Assembly (NCBI RefSeq): GCF_024355225.1
Contig: NZ_VCNH01000001.1
Coordinates: 62,001-126,000, forward strand
Direction of reading: 5' to 3'
Length of the DNA: 64,000 bases
From: Roseovarius sp. M141
Lineage (GTDB): Bacteria; Pseudomonadota; Alphaproteobacteria; Rhodobacterales; Rhodobacteraceae
Shown here: piece by piece, positions 32,978-40,352 of the stretch
How positions within the stretch are numbered: the first letter of the stretch is position 1
Layout of the letters: each line of letters begins with the position of its first letter
The notes under the pieces: model-generated
Seen by the model: the letters and a program-made list of their open reading frames with translations, nothing else
Database searches by the model: none
What the model was told of the DNA's origin: nothing
Made by a program: the position numbers and the translations under genes

Positions 32978-33757
32978 ATGGCCATTCCAGATGCTGAACT
33001 TCGCCCAACCCGACTTCTCGATTTTCGCATGGTTGCGATAGCTGAACTGATCGCCAACCGCGGGTGGCGGGACTTGTCCGAGCACGACCGGATTGGGGCG
33101 GCCTATAATTTCGTGCGCAATGAAATTGCCTTTGGATACAATTCCGCCGACGACATTTCTGCGTCGGCGGTGCTGAGGGACGGTTATGGCCAATGCAATA
33201 CCAAGGGGACACTCTTGATGGCGTTGCTAAGGGCACTGGACATTCCATGTCGATTGCATGGCTTTACGATCCATAAATCATTGCAGCGCGGGATCGTGCC
33301 CGAAATTGTCTACCCACTTGCGCCTGAGAGCATCCTCCACAGCTGGGTGAAGGTCTGGCATCGGGGGCGCTGGATCAATCTGGAAGGTTTCATTCTGGAC
33401 GATGCAATTCTGTCTGTTCTTCAGGACAGCTTTGCTGATGAATCCGACAGCCTGTGTGGTTACGGAATCGGAACAAACCGTCTTTCTTCACCCTCCGTCG
33501 AATGGCGAGGAACGGATACCTACATCCAGGAAACCGGCATCAATGCCAATCTCGGTTTGTTCGAAACTCCGGATGATTTTTTTAGACAACACCAGCAATC
33601 CCTCGGACGTCTAAAGGGCCCGCTCTATCGTTATCTGATCCGTCACTGGATGAATACCCGCGTGAGACGCATACGAAGTGGGATTGTTCCGGTCATCCCG
33701 TTCGATGAAGCCAATCCTGCTCATCTTGTTCGCAAAGGACAGGTTGGATCGCTATGA
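32978..33757 (+). CDS. Transglutaminase-like cysteine protease-fold protein
   Basis: The product is 259 residues with a transglutaminase-core fold: catalytic Cys in GQCNTKGTLLMALLRAL, His in ILHSWVKVWHRGRW, and an acidic partner in INLEGFI. No signal peptide is seen, so it is probably cytosolic. Such proteins act as peptidases or amide-modifying enzymes; the substrate is unknown. The start at 32978 is preceded by CAAGAGA; an upstream ATG at 32939 overlaps the promoter -10. It opens an operon with ZIP, CDF and STAS genes. Confidence 0.78.
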   Translation: MAIPDAELRPTRLLDFRMVAIAELIANRGWRDLSEHDRIGAAYNFVRNEIAFGYNSADDISASAVLRDGYGQCNTKGTLLMALLRALDIPCRLHGFTIHKSLQRGIVPEIVYPLAPESILHSWVKVWHRGRWINLEGFILDDAILSVLQDSFADESDSLCGYGIGTNRLSSPSVEWRGTDTYIQETGINANLGLFETPDDFFRQHQQSLGRLKGPLYRYLIRHWMNTRVRRIRSGIVPVIPFDEANPAHLVRKGQVGSL

Positions 33758-34443
33758 TCGCTGCTTGGATTTATACGCTGATACCGGCCACGGTCGCGAT
33801 CCTGGGGGCCGTCGTTGCGGTCAATGTGCGGCCTGGACCGACACTGGTCAGCGCTATCCAGCACTTTGCAGCAGGCGTCGTCTTTGCGGCTGCTGCGGGT
33901 GAAATCATGCCGGATGTCGCCCATAGCGGATCTCCGATCGCGACGATCGTCGGTGGCTTTGCAGGGATCGGCGTGATGCTGGCCATCCGTCAGCTGGAAA
34001 GGGTTATCAAGGGCCCGGCGGGGCTGCTCACACTCGTTGGCGTCGATATCCTGATCGACGGTCTTGTGCTCGGGATTGCCTTTGCCGCCGGGGCCAAGGC
34101 TGGTCTATTGCTGACCATCGCGCTCAGCGTTGAGGTCCTGTTTCTGGGACTGGCCGTCACAACCGAGCTTTCGGAGACGGTTAAATCCCGGATGCGGATC
34201 GTTCTGATCATCGCCGCCTTGGTTGTCTTGCTGCCCGTGGGTGCGTTCATCGCAACGCCGGTCGCCAGCCTTCCGGCGCATTACATCACCGGGTTTCTGA
34301 GCTTCGGACTGATCGCTCTGCTTTACCTCGTCACCGAAGAGCTGCTGGTGGAAGCGCACGAAACCCCCGATCGGCCGTGGGTCACCGCGATGTTCTTCGT
34401 CGGCTTCCTGCTGCTCCTGTCTCTCGAAGAGGTGATGGGATGA
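33754..34443 (+). CDS. ZIP-like metal permease
   Basis: This encodes 229 residues with about seven membrane helices. Metal-site candidates are HFAAGVVFAAAAGEIMPD in helix 2, VDILIDGLVLGIAFAAG in helix 4, and TEELLVEAHE near helix 6. In place of the HNxxEG motif it has DILIDG, so it is a divergent ZIP-fold protein. It starts in the transglutaminase stop (ATGA). It is distinct from the canonical ZIP at 26522. Confidence 0.75.
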   Translation: MIAAWIYTLIPATVAILGAVVAVNVRPGPTLVSAIQHFAAGVVFAAAAGEIMPDVAHSGSPIATIVGGFAGIGVMLAIRQLERVIKGPAGLLTLVGVDILIDGLVLGIAFAAGAKAGLLLTIALSVEVLFLGLAVTTELSETVKSRMRIVLIIAALVVLLPVGAFIATPVASLPAHYITGFLSFGLIALLYLVTEELLVEAHETPDRPWVTAMFFVGFLLLLSLEEVMG

Positions 34444-34470
34444 ACCAAACTGAAGAGAAAAGGACACCGC

Positions 34471-35379
34471 ATGCCGCATGATCATGCCCATATGGAGCCC
34501 AAGGAAGGCGACCGGCGGGTCGCAGTCGCCATCTGGGCAAATGGCCTTCTGACGGTCGCGCAGATTGTCGGGGGGATACTCTCCGGCAGCCTCGCGCTGA
34601 TCGCGGATGCGATCCACAACCTCTCCGACATGGCGTCGCTCGTCATCGCGTTTGGTGCACGCAAGATCGCACGCCGCCCTGCGGACGCAAAGATGACCTT
34701 CGGGTACGGCAGGGTCGAGATCGTGGCCGCACTGATCAACTATACCTCGCTGATCATCATCGGGCTTTATCTGGTCTACGAGGGTGCGATGCGCTTTGTC
34801 GACCCAGTGCAGATCGAAGGCTGGACGGTCGTGATCCTGGGTGGGGTGGCACTGTTTATCGACACCCTCACCGCCTGGCTGACATATTCGATGCAGAAGG
34901 GCAGCGTGAACATCCGCGCGCTCTTCCTCCACAATCTCAGCGACGCATTGGCGTCCGTGGCGGTCATCGTCGGTGGTGTTCTCATCCTTCTTTACGACAT
35001 CCGCTGGGTCGATCCGGCAATCACCATCGGGATTGCCGCCTATATCCTCTGGCTTGCCTTCAGCGAGATCGGCGGCCCGATCCGCACCCTGATGCTGGGC
35101 AGTCCGCCCGACATTGACACGGACGAGGTCATCGCAGCCGTGGAGAACATCGACGGTGTCGAGGAAGTCCATCACGCGCATTTCTGGCAGATGCAGGAAC
35201 ATCGCGCGGCGCTCGACACACATGTCGTGATCGCCGAGGACCGCTGGGGTGACCTGGAAAGCATCAAGACGGCAATCAAGACCCGCCTCGAAGAACAATT
35301 CGGAATCGACCATTCCACGCTGGAATTCGAGCGCCTCGGTAACAAACACAAAGATGCAGACAAATACGGACATGGATGA
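34471..35379 (+). CDS. CDF zinc/cadmium efflux protein (CzcD/ZitB type)
   Basis: The 302-residue Zn-CDF protein has HxxxD motifs in ADAIHNLSDMASL (segment 2) and FLHNLSDALASV (segment 5), the zinc-selective signature. The N terminus has HDHAH and a cytosolic C-terminal domain with HHAHFWQMQEHRAALDTH follows. These pumps export Zn(II)/Cd(II) by proton exchange. It differs from the CDF at 17913, which belongs to another subgroup. It lies 27 bases after the ZIP-like gene. Confidence 0.92.
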   Translation: MPHDHAHMEPKEGDRRVAVAIWANGLLTVAQIVGGILSGSLALIADAIHNLSDMASLVIAFGARKIARRPADAKMTFGYGRVEIVAALINYTSLIIIGLYLVYEGAMRFVDPVQIEGWTVVILGGVALFIDTLTAWLTYSMQKGSVNIRALFLHNLSDALASVAVIVGGVLILLYDIRWVDPAITIGIAAYILWLAFSEIGGPIRTLMLGSPPDIDTDEVIAAVENIDGVEEVHHAHFWQMQEHRAALDTHVVIAEDRWGDLESIKTAIKTRLEEQFGIDHSTLEFERLGNKHKDADKYGHG

Positions 35380-35391
35380 GGGGAGAACCAC

Positions 35392-35760
35392 ATGTGGAAG
35401 GAAATAAGTATCGAAGGTGACGGCGTGCTGGGGCTCGAATGCAGCGGTAAGTTGTCAGAACAGGATTTCAAGACGATGCACGCCTGGCTGGATCGCGAGT
35501 TGGCCAGAGCTCCGAAGAAGCCCGCGTTGGTAATTTTCATGGGAACGTTCGAGGGTTACGAAAGCGCCGCAGCGCTATGGACTGATATGAAAGTGGACAT
35601 GCGGCACGGGAACGACTTCTCGCGGGTCGCGCTGGTCGCTGACCAGAAATGGATTGAGTGGAGCACGAAGGCGACGGATTTTGTAATGGCCCCTGAACTG
35701 AAGTGGTTTGAAAACGCTGCGGGATGTGCGGCTATTGCCTGGGCGCGACCGAAGGGATGA
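35392..35760 (+). CDS. SpoIIAA-like STAS-domain protein
   Basis: This 122-residue protein of the SpoIIAA-like (STAS/SEC14) group has VLGLECSGKLSEQDFKTM near the N terminus, VADQKWIEWSTKATDFV in the middle, and a C-terminal AAIAWARP. Members bind small lipophilic ligands or serve as regulators, often beside stress genes. It lies 12 bases after the CDF gene and ends the operon. Confidence 0.85.
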   Translation: MWKEISIEGDGVLGLECSGKLSEQDFKTMHAWLDRELARAPKKPALVIFMGTFEGYESAAALWTDMKVDMRHGNDFSRVALVADQKWIEWSTKATDFVMAPELKWFENAAGCAAIAWARPKG

Positions 35761-35803
35761 TTAGCCGCCGCTCTTCACTCACGGCCTTGTGACTTTAAAG
35801 TGT

Positions 35804-35834
35804 TTGAAGCTCTAGTGGGTGGAGGTCGTAGAGA
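35804..35834 (+). promoter_or_regulatory. MerR-type promoter of the pseudoazurin gene
   Basis: TTGAAG (35804-35809) and TAGAGA (35829-35834) flank a 19-bp spacer containing CTCTAGTGGGTGGAG. It matches the other MerR-type promoters except that the right half reads GGTGGAG. The pseudoazurin gene begins 32 bases downstream. Confidence 0.75.
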
Positions 35835-35865
35835 TGACAAAATTCATCAAATCGGAGGTTTCATC

Positions 35866-36381
35866 ATGAAACGAGTTAATAATATGTCAGTCACGCGTCG
35901 AACTGCGCTCCTTGGGGCCGCCGCAAGCGGTTTGGTTCTTGGAACCGGTAGAGTAGTGGCGCAGACAAACGGTGCTTTGGCAGTCAAGCCTGTTTTGGTC
36001 GCGGCCAAAACGCACGAGGTCCAGATGCTGAACCGCGGCGAAGCCGGAACCATGGTATATGAGCCCCGCTTCGTGTCTGCCGAAGTCGGAGATACCATCG
36101 TCTTTGTCCCGGAAGATAAGGGGCATAACGCCGAGAGCATCAAAGATATGTTGCCCGAAGACCAAGAGGATTTTGCAGGCAAAATCAATGAGGAGATCGA
36201 AGTCCAGCTGACGAGTGAAGGCTTAATCGGTGTCAAATGCAAGCCGCATTTTGGTATGGGCATGGTCATGATCATTCAAGTCGCGGGCGCACCCGTTCCA
36301 GATGATTTCCTCGAAGGCAAGATGCCCGGGAAAGCAAAAAAGGCGTTTGAAGAAATCCTGGCCGAGAACAAGCTTAGCTGA
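35866..36381 (+). CDS. Pseudoazurin (type 1 copper electron carrier)
   Basis: The 171-residue exported blue copper protein has a twin-arginine-like signal (SVTRRTALLGAAASGLVLG). Copper ligands are His87 in KGHNAESI, Cys125 and His128 in CKPHFGMGM, and Met133, with the pseudoazurin C-x2-H-x4-M spacing. The C-terminal helical region AKKAFEEILAENKLS is typical. It can donate electrons to nitrite reductase or cbb3/peroxidase partners. Its control by a MerR-type promoter and linkage to copper-chaperone genes suggest it serves metal stress or oxidase function. GGAGG precedes the ATG. Confidence 0.92.
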   Translation: MKRVNNMSVTRRTALLGAAASGLVLGTGRVVAQTNGALAVKPVLVAAKTHEVQMLNRGEAGTMVYEPRFVSAEVGDTIVFVPEDKGHNAESIKDMLPEDQEDFAGKINEEIEVQLTSEGLIGVKCKPHFGMGMVMIIQVAGAPVPDDFLEGKMPGKAKKAFEEILAENKLS

Positions 36382-36559
36382 TCTCTCTTCACGAGGGCAA
36401 AGGCAGGTCAGGTCAGCCTTCGATACGCGCAAGATTGGCAAACAATCGTCGAACGGTTGTATCAGTCTCTACAACGGGCATATCGAAGAGCTGTTCGGGC
36501 TGGGCAAGGTCGGAACCCGAGTGAAGCTGATCTAAAGTCGGTACATGCTTATGGAAGCA

Positions 36560-36800
36560 TGCTCGGACCGGTTCGATTTTAGCAGCTGTGCTGGTATTAG
36601 CAGCATGCTCGGCTTCTGTCACTGATGTGCCTGACAACGCACAAATGGGACAACTGCTAGAATCTATCTCTTCCGTGGCGGAACCCGATCGGGATCTTAA
36701 GTCTGCGCCTCATTGCCGGAAGTCGGGTGCTACTGGTATCTGCACGTCGGGCTCGTTGAAACGTCTTGGGAGCTCCTGCGAAATTCTGGCGGCAAGGAAG
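36560..36800 (+). pseudogene. Decayed copy of the small lipoprotein gene at 37280
   Basis: The sequence encodes a lipobox-like LVLAACSAS, then a spacer, and in a second frame LPEVGCYWYLHVGLVETSW. This matches LPEDGCFWYEHRGPVETTL of the intact lipoprotein at 37280. A one-base deletion near 36708 separates the two parts, and no start codon fits. It is a frameshifted paralogue. The flanking bases, 36382-36560 and 36801-36875, contain nothing else I can identify. Confidence 0.65.
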
Positions 36801-36875
36801 AGCGCCAGTGGTATCAGCAACCAGATAAGATTCTGCGGCGCCGGGGTTCCGAGTGTGTTGACTGGCCCGCCACGG

Positions 36876-37148
36876 TCATGCGTCCACTATGTCGAAATTC
36901 GCCATGCAGCCCAGTTCAGTAAATTTGGCCTGATGGGTGTGAAACATGTAGAGCCCAGGTTCATGGTCGGCGAAGTTGAATTCGAGGATACCTCGTTCTG
37001 CCTGACATTGGGTGATGATGTCGATGGTACTCAGGGTTGGCGTCAATGTCATGCCTTGGTTGTAATAGTCGAAGAAACTGCATTGGAGGTGGAACGAGTT
37101 GATCGGATCAAACTCGATAGACAGCTTTAACATAGCCCTTACAGCCAC
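36876..37148 (-). pseudogene. C-terminal remnant of a multicopper oxidase
   Basis: About 85 residues match the last cupredoxin domain of a multicopper oxidase: IEFDPINSFHLQCSFFDYYN, then TQCQAERGILEFNF, DHEPGLYMFHTHQAKFTELG and CMANFDIVDA. The HTHQ and terminal Met would be copper ligands. The other two domains are missing. A MerR-type promoter is fused directly to the fragment, its -10 lying inside the would-be coding sequence, so a deletion probably joined them. Confidence 0.75.
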
Positions 37149-37159
37149 TAGAGGTTCAA
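37129..37159 (-). promoter_or_regulatory. MerR-type promoter fused to the multicopper oxidase remnant
   Basis: On the minus strand TTGAAC (37159-37154) and TATGTT (37134-37129) flank 19 bp containing CTCTAGTGGCTGTAAG. All features of the regulon consensus are retained, although the gene behind it is broken. Confidence 0.72.
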
Positions 37160-37279
37160 GATAAAAATGAGTTGGCTTTTCAACTTGATTCCTTGTTAGT
37201 CGTGAAATCGAATATCCCAGTCTTGACCTTTGGCTTAACGGGCCGGAGTGATGGCATTCAAATAACGGAAGGCAGGTTA

Positions 37280-37564
37280 ATGCGAGCGATTATGCAAAAG
37301 CGAGCCGTGATGATTGCGACAACACTTTCGCTCACTGCCGGGTGCGCCATGCAGCCAGCCGAAACTGGCGGTACGGCAAACCAGATCGGAAATGTACCCG
37401 CAAACGTGGTCGCGCTGGCAGATCCTAATCAGGATATTTCAACCGCGCGCCTTTTGCCCGAAGATGGCTGCTTCTGGTACGAGCATCGCGGGCCGGTCGA
37501 GACGACTTTGGTGCCGCTGCGCAGTCCGGAAGGCAACCCGATTTGCGCTGCACGCGAAGCCTGA
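37280..37564 (+). CDS. Small lipoprotein of unknown function
   Basis: The product is 94 residues with a lipobox (SLTAGC) after a short signal. The mature part has a conserved-looking segment, LLPEDGCFWYEHRGPVETTL, and a final ICAA. No family name is known to me, but the paralogous remnant at 36560 shares this segment, so it is a recurrent protein type in this island. GGAAGG precedes the ATG. The linked lspA and lnt could process it. Confidence 0.7.
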   Translation: MRAIMQKRAVMIATTLSLTAGCAMQPAETGGTANQIGNVPANVVALADPNQDISTARLLPEDGCFWYEHRGPVETTLVPLRSPEGNPICAAREA

Positions 37565-37614
37565 GACCGATCCGGTAGATCACATGGGCGGCCCCCGGAG
37601 CGCGCGCGCATCGC

Positions 37615-38280
37615 TTAGCTTCGCGGGCTGACGCTGTCCTGCGCTGAGTAAAGAAATGCTGTAGAGCCAATTTCTACGTTGGGGTAGAGTTCGTTGATGT
37701 GCGCCATGACCATTCGCACGCAGCCGGAACTCGCAAGACCGCCGATGCTTCTCGCATGCGGCGTGCCATGGATCCGTAGATAGGTATCCCGGTCGCCGAC
37801 GAAAAGATAAAAGGCGCGCGATCCCAAGGCGTTTTCCGGACCGGGCTCCATGCCATCGGCGACGTCAACGTAGAGTTCCGGATCGCGATCAATCATGTTC
37901 CGGGTCGGCTGCCAGTGCGGCCAGCGAACCTTGCGCTTGATCGTGTAAGTGCCCGGTTCGTAGAGCTTTCCGCGCGCAATTGCCACGCCATAGCGCATCG
38001 CTGTGCCGCCTTTTTCGATGTGGTAGAGATAGCGAGCCACAGCATCCACATGGATGTCTCCCGGCACGAGCCCGTCGTTCGCGACTACGCGAGTGGGGAG
38101 AAAACGCGGTTGCAGGCCCCAAGGATTGGAAGTCTCCAGGTTGAATCCGGGCGGCGTCACCTGTGCGTCCCAAGCAGCCTTTTGCGCTTCGGTCGGCCAA
38201 GTGTTTGCGAAGACCGGGCTGGCAATCGGCGCAGAGAAAAGGGCGGCAGTAGTCATCACGAAATGGCGTCTTGACAGCAT
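37615..38280 (-). CDS. Secreted L,D-transpeptidase (YkuD/ErfK type)
   Basis: This encodes 221 residues with a signal peptide (RRHFVMTTAALFSAPIASPVFA). The YkuD catalytic motif reads IHGTPHARSIGGLASSGCVR, giving His and the nucleophilic Cys. The preceding region has the ErfK-type NPWGLQPRFLPTRVV and ARYLYHIEKGG strand. It is a family-standard length. Its own MerR-type promoter lies 60 bases upstream, so 3-3 crosslinking of the wall appears metal-inducible. Confidence 0.92.
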   Translation of the reverse strand: MLSRRHFVMTTAALFSAPIASPVFANTWPTEAQKAAWDAQVTPPGFNLETSNPWGLQPRFLPTRVVANDGLVPGDIHVDAVARYLYHIEKGGTAMRYGVAIARGKLYEPGTYTIKRKVRWPHWQPTRNMIDRDPELYVDVADGMEPGPENALGSRAFYLFVGDRDTYLRIHGTPHARSIGGLASSGCVRMVMAHINELYPNVEIGSTAFLYSAQDSVSPRS

Positions 38281-38339
38281 AGTATATTTTTCCAACTCTG
38301 TTAGGCGAAGGCCGCAGTACAAGAAACGGCGTTTGGTGT

Positions 38340-38370
38340 GTCTTAGGACCTCCACCAACTAGAGCTTCAA
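38340..38370 (-). promoter_or_regulatory. MerR-type promoter of the L,D-transpeptidase gene
   Basis: On the minus strand TTGAAG (38370-38365) and TAAGAC (38345-38340) flank 19 bp containing CTCTAGTTGGTGGAG. It closely resembles the pseudoazurin promoter (shared GGTGGAGGTC in the right half). From 38371 to 38585 no gene is visible. Confidence 0.75.
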
Positions 38371-38585
38371 GGGGTTTCTGTTGAGGTTGTTGCTTGGCCA
38401 GCTTCTATATTGATCGTTTTATCGTTTGGCTATGATTGGCACACATAGAGCATGCCGAAAGGTGATCTTAGCTTTGCAAGATTGTCTATTTTCATCAAAC
38501 CCAATAGGTATAGTGAAAATTGCAGGTATCGCCGTTGCGCCAACGATCCCACGCCATATAATATACATAACTATGGTTATGGCGT

Positions 38586-38843
38586 TTACATCTGATAGCC
38601 TTGGTTTTTCATGCGTTTGGCGTCCTCCGCAAGCGCGTCAACTGCACACCCCTCATCGCGGAACAGACGATAAGATACCCTTCTTGACGTGCCAGCATAT
38701 CCCCATTCTCGGACAAGAAACGCGCAGCCGAAAAGGTCGCGCTGCACTGTCAAAAGGAAAAACCGGCGGGTTTTGCGGTCAGGGTCTGTGCGAAGCAAGC
38801 GCAGAGCCGTGGGGAACATTTCGATTTGGTCTGCGCCGGTCAC
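38586..38843 (-). CDS. WGR-domain protein
   Basis: The 85-residue protein is nearly all WGR domain: RKTRRFFLLTVQRDLFGCAF, then LVREWGYAGTSRRVSYRLF and a helical end. WGR domains bind nucleic acids in PARPs and bacterial proteins. The GTG start at 38843 overlaps the stop of the upstream gene (GTGA), and an ATG eight codons later is the alternative. It belongs to a three-gene minus-strand unit of small plasmid genes. Confidence 0.78.
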   Translation of the reverse strand: MTGADQIEMFPTALRLLRTDPDRKTRRFFLLTVQRDLFGCAFLVREWGYAGTSRRVSYRLFRDEGCAVDALAEDAKRMKNQGYQM

Positions 38844-39127
38844 TCGTCTTTGTTCCAGGTCTTGCTATCGGTTAGAAACCGCTCGTATCTCTGGCCTGTG
38901 ATGCGCATTTCCTCCCATACGCGAGCGCGCTCGGCATCGAGGCAGGCAGTGTATTGCGAAGCGTCACGAAAATACTGGTTAAACTCGTCATAAAACTCGT
39001 CGCGAAACTCCTTTGCCAACTCCATGTCGGTCAGCTCGGGTGCGATTGGTGGATCACACCATTCAGCGTTGGCAACACCTGGGCCAAGGATAGTCAGCGC
39101 CGCGATGATGATCGAAAGAGGTTTCAT
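38840..39127 (-). CDS. Small secreted helical protein
   Basis: This encodes 95 residues with a signal peptide (LSIIIAALTILGPGVANA) and a mature acidic helical region with two cysteines (EWCDPPIAPELTDMELAKEF; YTACLDAERARVWEEM). No family recognised. It overlaps both neighbouring genes by four bases, so it is translated as part of a coupled set. Similar exported helical proteins occur near conjugation genes. Confidence 0.6.
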   Translation of the reverse strand: MKPLSIIIAALTILGPGVANAEWCDPPIAPELTDMELAKEFRDEFYDEFNQYFRDASQYTACLDAERARVWEEMRITGQRYERFLTDSKTWNKDE

Positions 39128-39306
39128 GGTCTGATTATCCCTTCTTTGACAGCCTGTCCGTGAATGGCCAGTTTAGCTGCAAAATGGTTCGCGCCGTAGG
39201 TCTTTTGGATTGCAGCAACACGTTGGTCATAGGCATCTTTCCCGATAGCCTTCCGAAGGTCGCTTTCGTGAAATGCTTTGTTTGCAAAGGGCGCTGGCCT
39301 TGCCAT
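39124..39306 (-). CDS. Small protein, possibly the 3' end of a longer gene cut by IS5
   Basis: From the ATG at 39306, 60 residues are encoded (MARPAPFANKAFHESDLRKA...). The frame, however, remains open upstream to about 39420 and there encodes a Pro/Ala/Lys-rich linker (KAPPKPIAPTPPC), which looks like genuine coding sequence. It then runs into the truncated IS5 transposase. The original gene was probably longer and lost its 5' part at that junction. Function unknown. Its stop overlaps the next gene start. Confidence 0.5.
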   Translation of the reverse strand: MARPAPFANKAFHESDLRKAIGKDAYDQRVAAIQKTYGANHFAAKLAIHGQAVKEGIIRP

Positions 39307-39407
39307 GAGGATTACCGGATCGGCGCAAGGTGGGGTTGGTGCGATTGGTTTTGGCGGCGCTTTCGGTGCCGACTCAAACTTGGGTTTGGCCTTGCGGACA
39401 AAGGCGA

Positions 39408-39932
39408 TCAGCCACGACAGCGGCGCGCGGTTTCATACAGCCGGGCGTCCGTCGGATGGGCGATATTCTTCTCCATGACTGTGGTATCAACAGTCACCCG
39501 CTTGAGATCTTTACCCTTTACCACCCCAGCACGCTGTCCGGCCCTAATCGTCTCGGTTAGCAGCCACTCCACGCCTTCCTCACCGATACGATTGCGCCAA
39601 CGTGTCATCGACGAGGGGTCGATCGGCAGGCGGTGCTGAAAGAATGTCTCGCCGCAGAAGTGCTGCCAGTAAGGATTTTCTGCCCACCGCGCCACGACGC
39701 CTTCGTCGGAAAGGGCAAAGGCATGCTGGAGATACAGCAGCCCCGCCACCAGCCGCGGCGGTGTTGCCGGGCGACCGGTGTGGGACGGAAAGAACCCGCC
39801 CCATTCACGATCGAAGGTTTCCCAGTCAATCAGTTCAGCGAGCTTCACCAGTTCGTGGCGCATGTCGATCATCTCGGCCAATCGGGCGCGGAAGAGATCA
39901 TCCTGTTCAGAAGGCGGCGTTTTGGGCTTCAT
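39408..39932 (-). pseudogene. Truncated IS5-family transposase
   Basis: This contains the N-terminal ~170 residues of an IS5-type transposase: MKPKTPPSEQDDLF, DREWGGFFPSHTGRPATPPR, then DPSSMTRWRNRIGEEGVEWL and the first catalytic Asp in VTVDTTVMEKNI. It breaks off after HPTDARLYETARR, so the rest of the catalytic domain and the left end of the element are lost. The right end of the element lies somewhere before 40030, where it has removed the start of a TIR-like gene. It is not the same element type as the one at 5625. Confidence 0.82.
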
Positions 39933-40029
39933 ATCGTGGCTCAAATTTGCAGGGTTTCTATTGCCAGAATACAAAACCTTGCGAGACTTGCCCAACAAAA
40001 TCGCCATTTTTCCGATATAATTCAGATAG

Positions 40030-40350
40030 ATGGGAGTTATTCAGGGCGGACTACTTATTCTAATTGGGGAGAAAACAAAGAACCTGTATAAGTTCGTCAG
40101 ATGGGAGATAGATTTAGCTATTGAACTCGAGCTTCCAATCATTGCCGTCAATCTGAATAATAGTCGTTTTCAGGATGAACTCTGCCCGCCCATTATACGT
40201 GACAAGTGCGTGGTACACGTTCCATTCAAGCTTCGACCCATTCAGCATGCGATTTTGAATTGGCCTGGCGAATTCAAAGGACTTGATCTACAAACAAAGG
40301 CAGGCGGCGCAAGACACTTTAACGATGGTCTATATCGTCAGTGGGAATAA
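40030..40350 (+). pseudogene. 5'-truncated TIR-like (ThsB/MTH538-type) gene
   Basis: The 106-residue frame is the C-terminal part of a TIR-like protein: LILIGEKTKNLYKFVRWEI, then LAIELELPIIAVNLNNSR and PPIIRDKCVVHVPFKL. These are the later strands of the domain, including the Glu of WEI. An in-frame stop lies directly before the ATG, and the first ~60 residues expected for the fold are missing. IS5 sequence lies upstream, so the gene was probably cut by that insertion or a deletion from it. It converges on the intact TIR gene, with two bases between their stops. Confidence 0.68.
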
Positions 40351-40352
40351 GC

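Noticed and set aside
34105..35391. 428-codon minus-strand ORF opposite the CDF gene
   Set aside because: Antisense shadow of the ZIP-like and CDF genes, His/Asp-rich low-complexity translation typical of such shadows.
36588..37130. 180-codon plus-strand ORF
   Set aside because: Its front matches a lipoprotein remnant in one frame only, and its rear is antisense to the multicopper-oxidase remnant; not a single gene.
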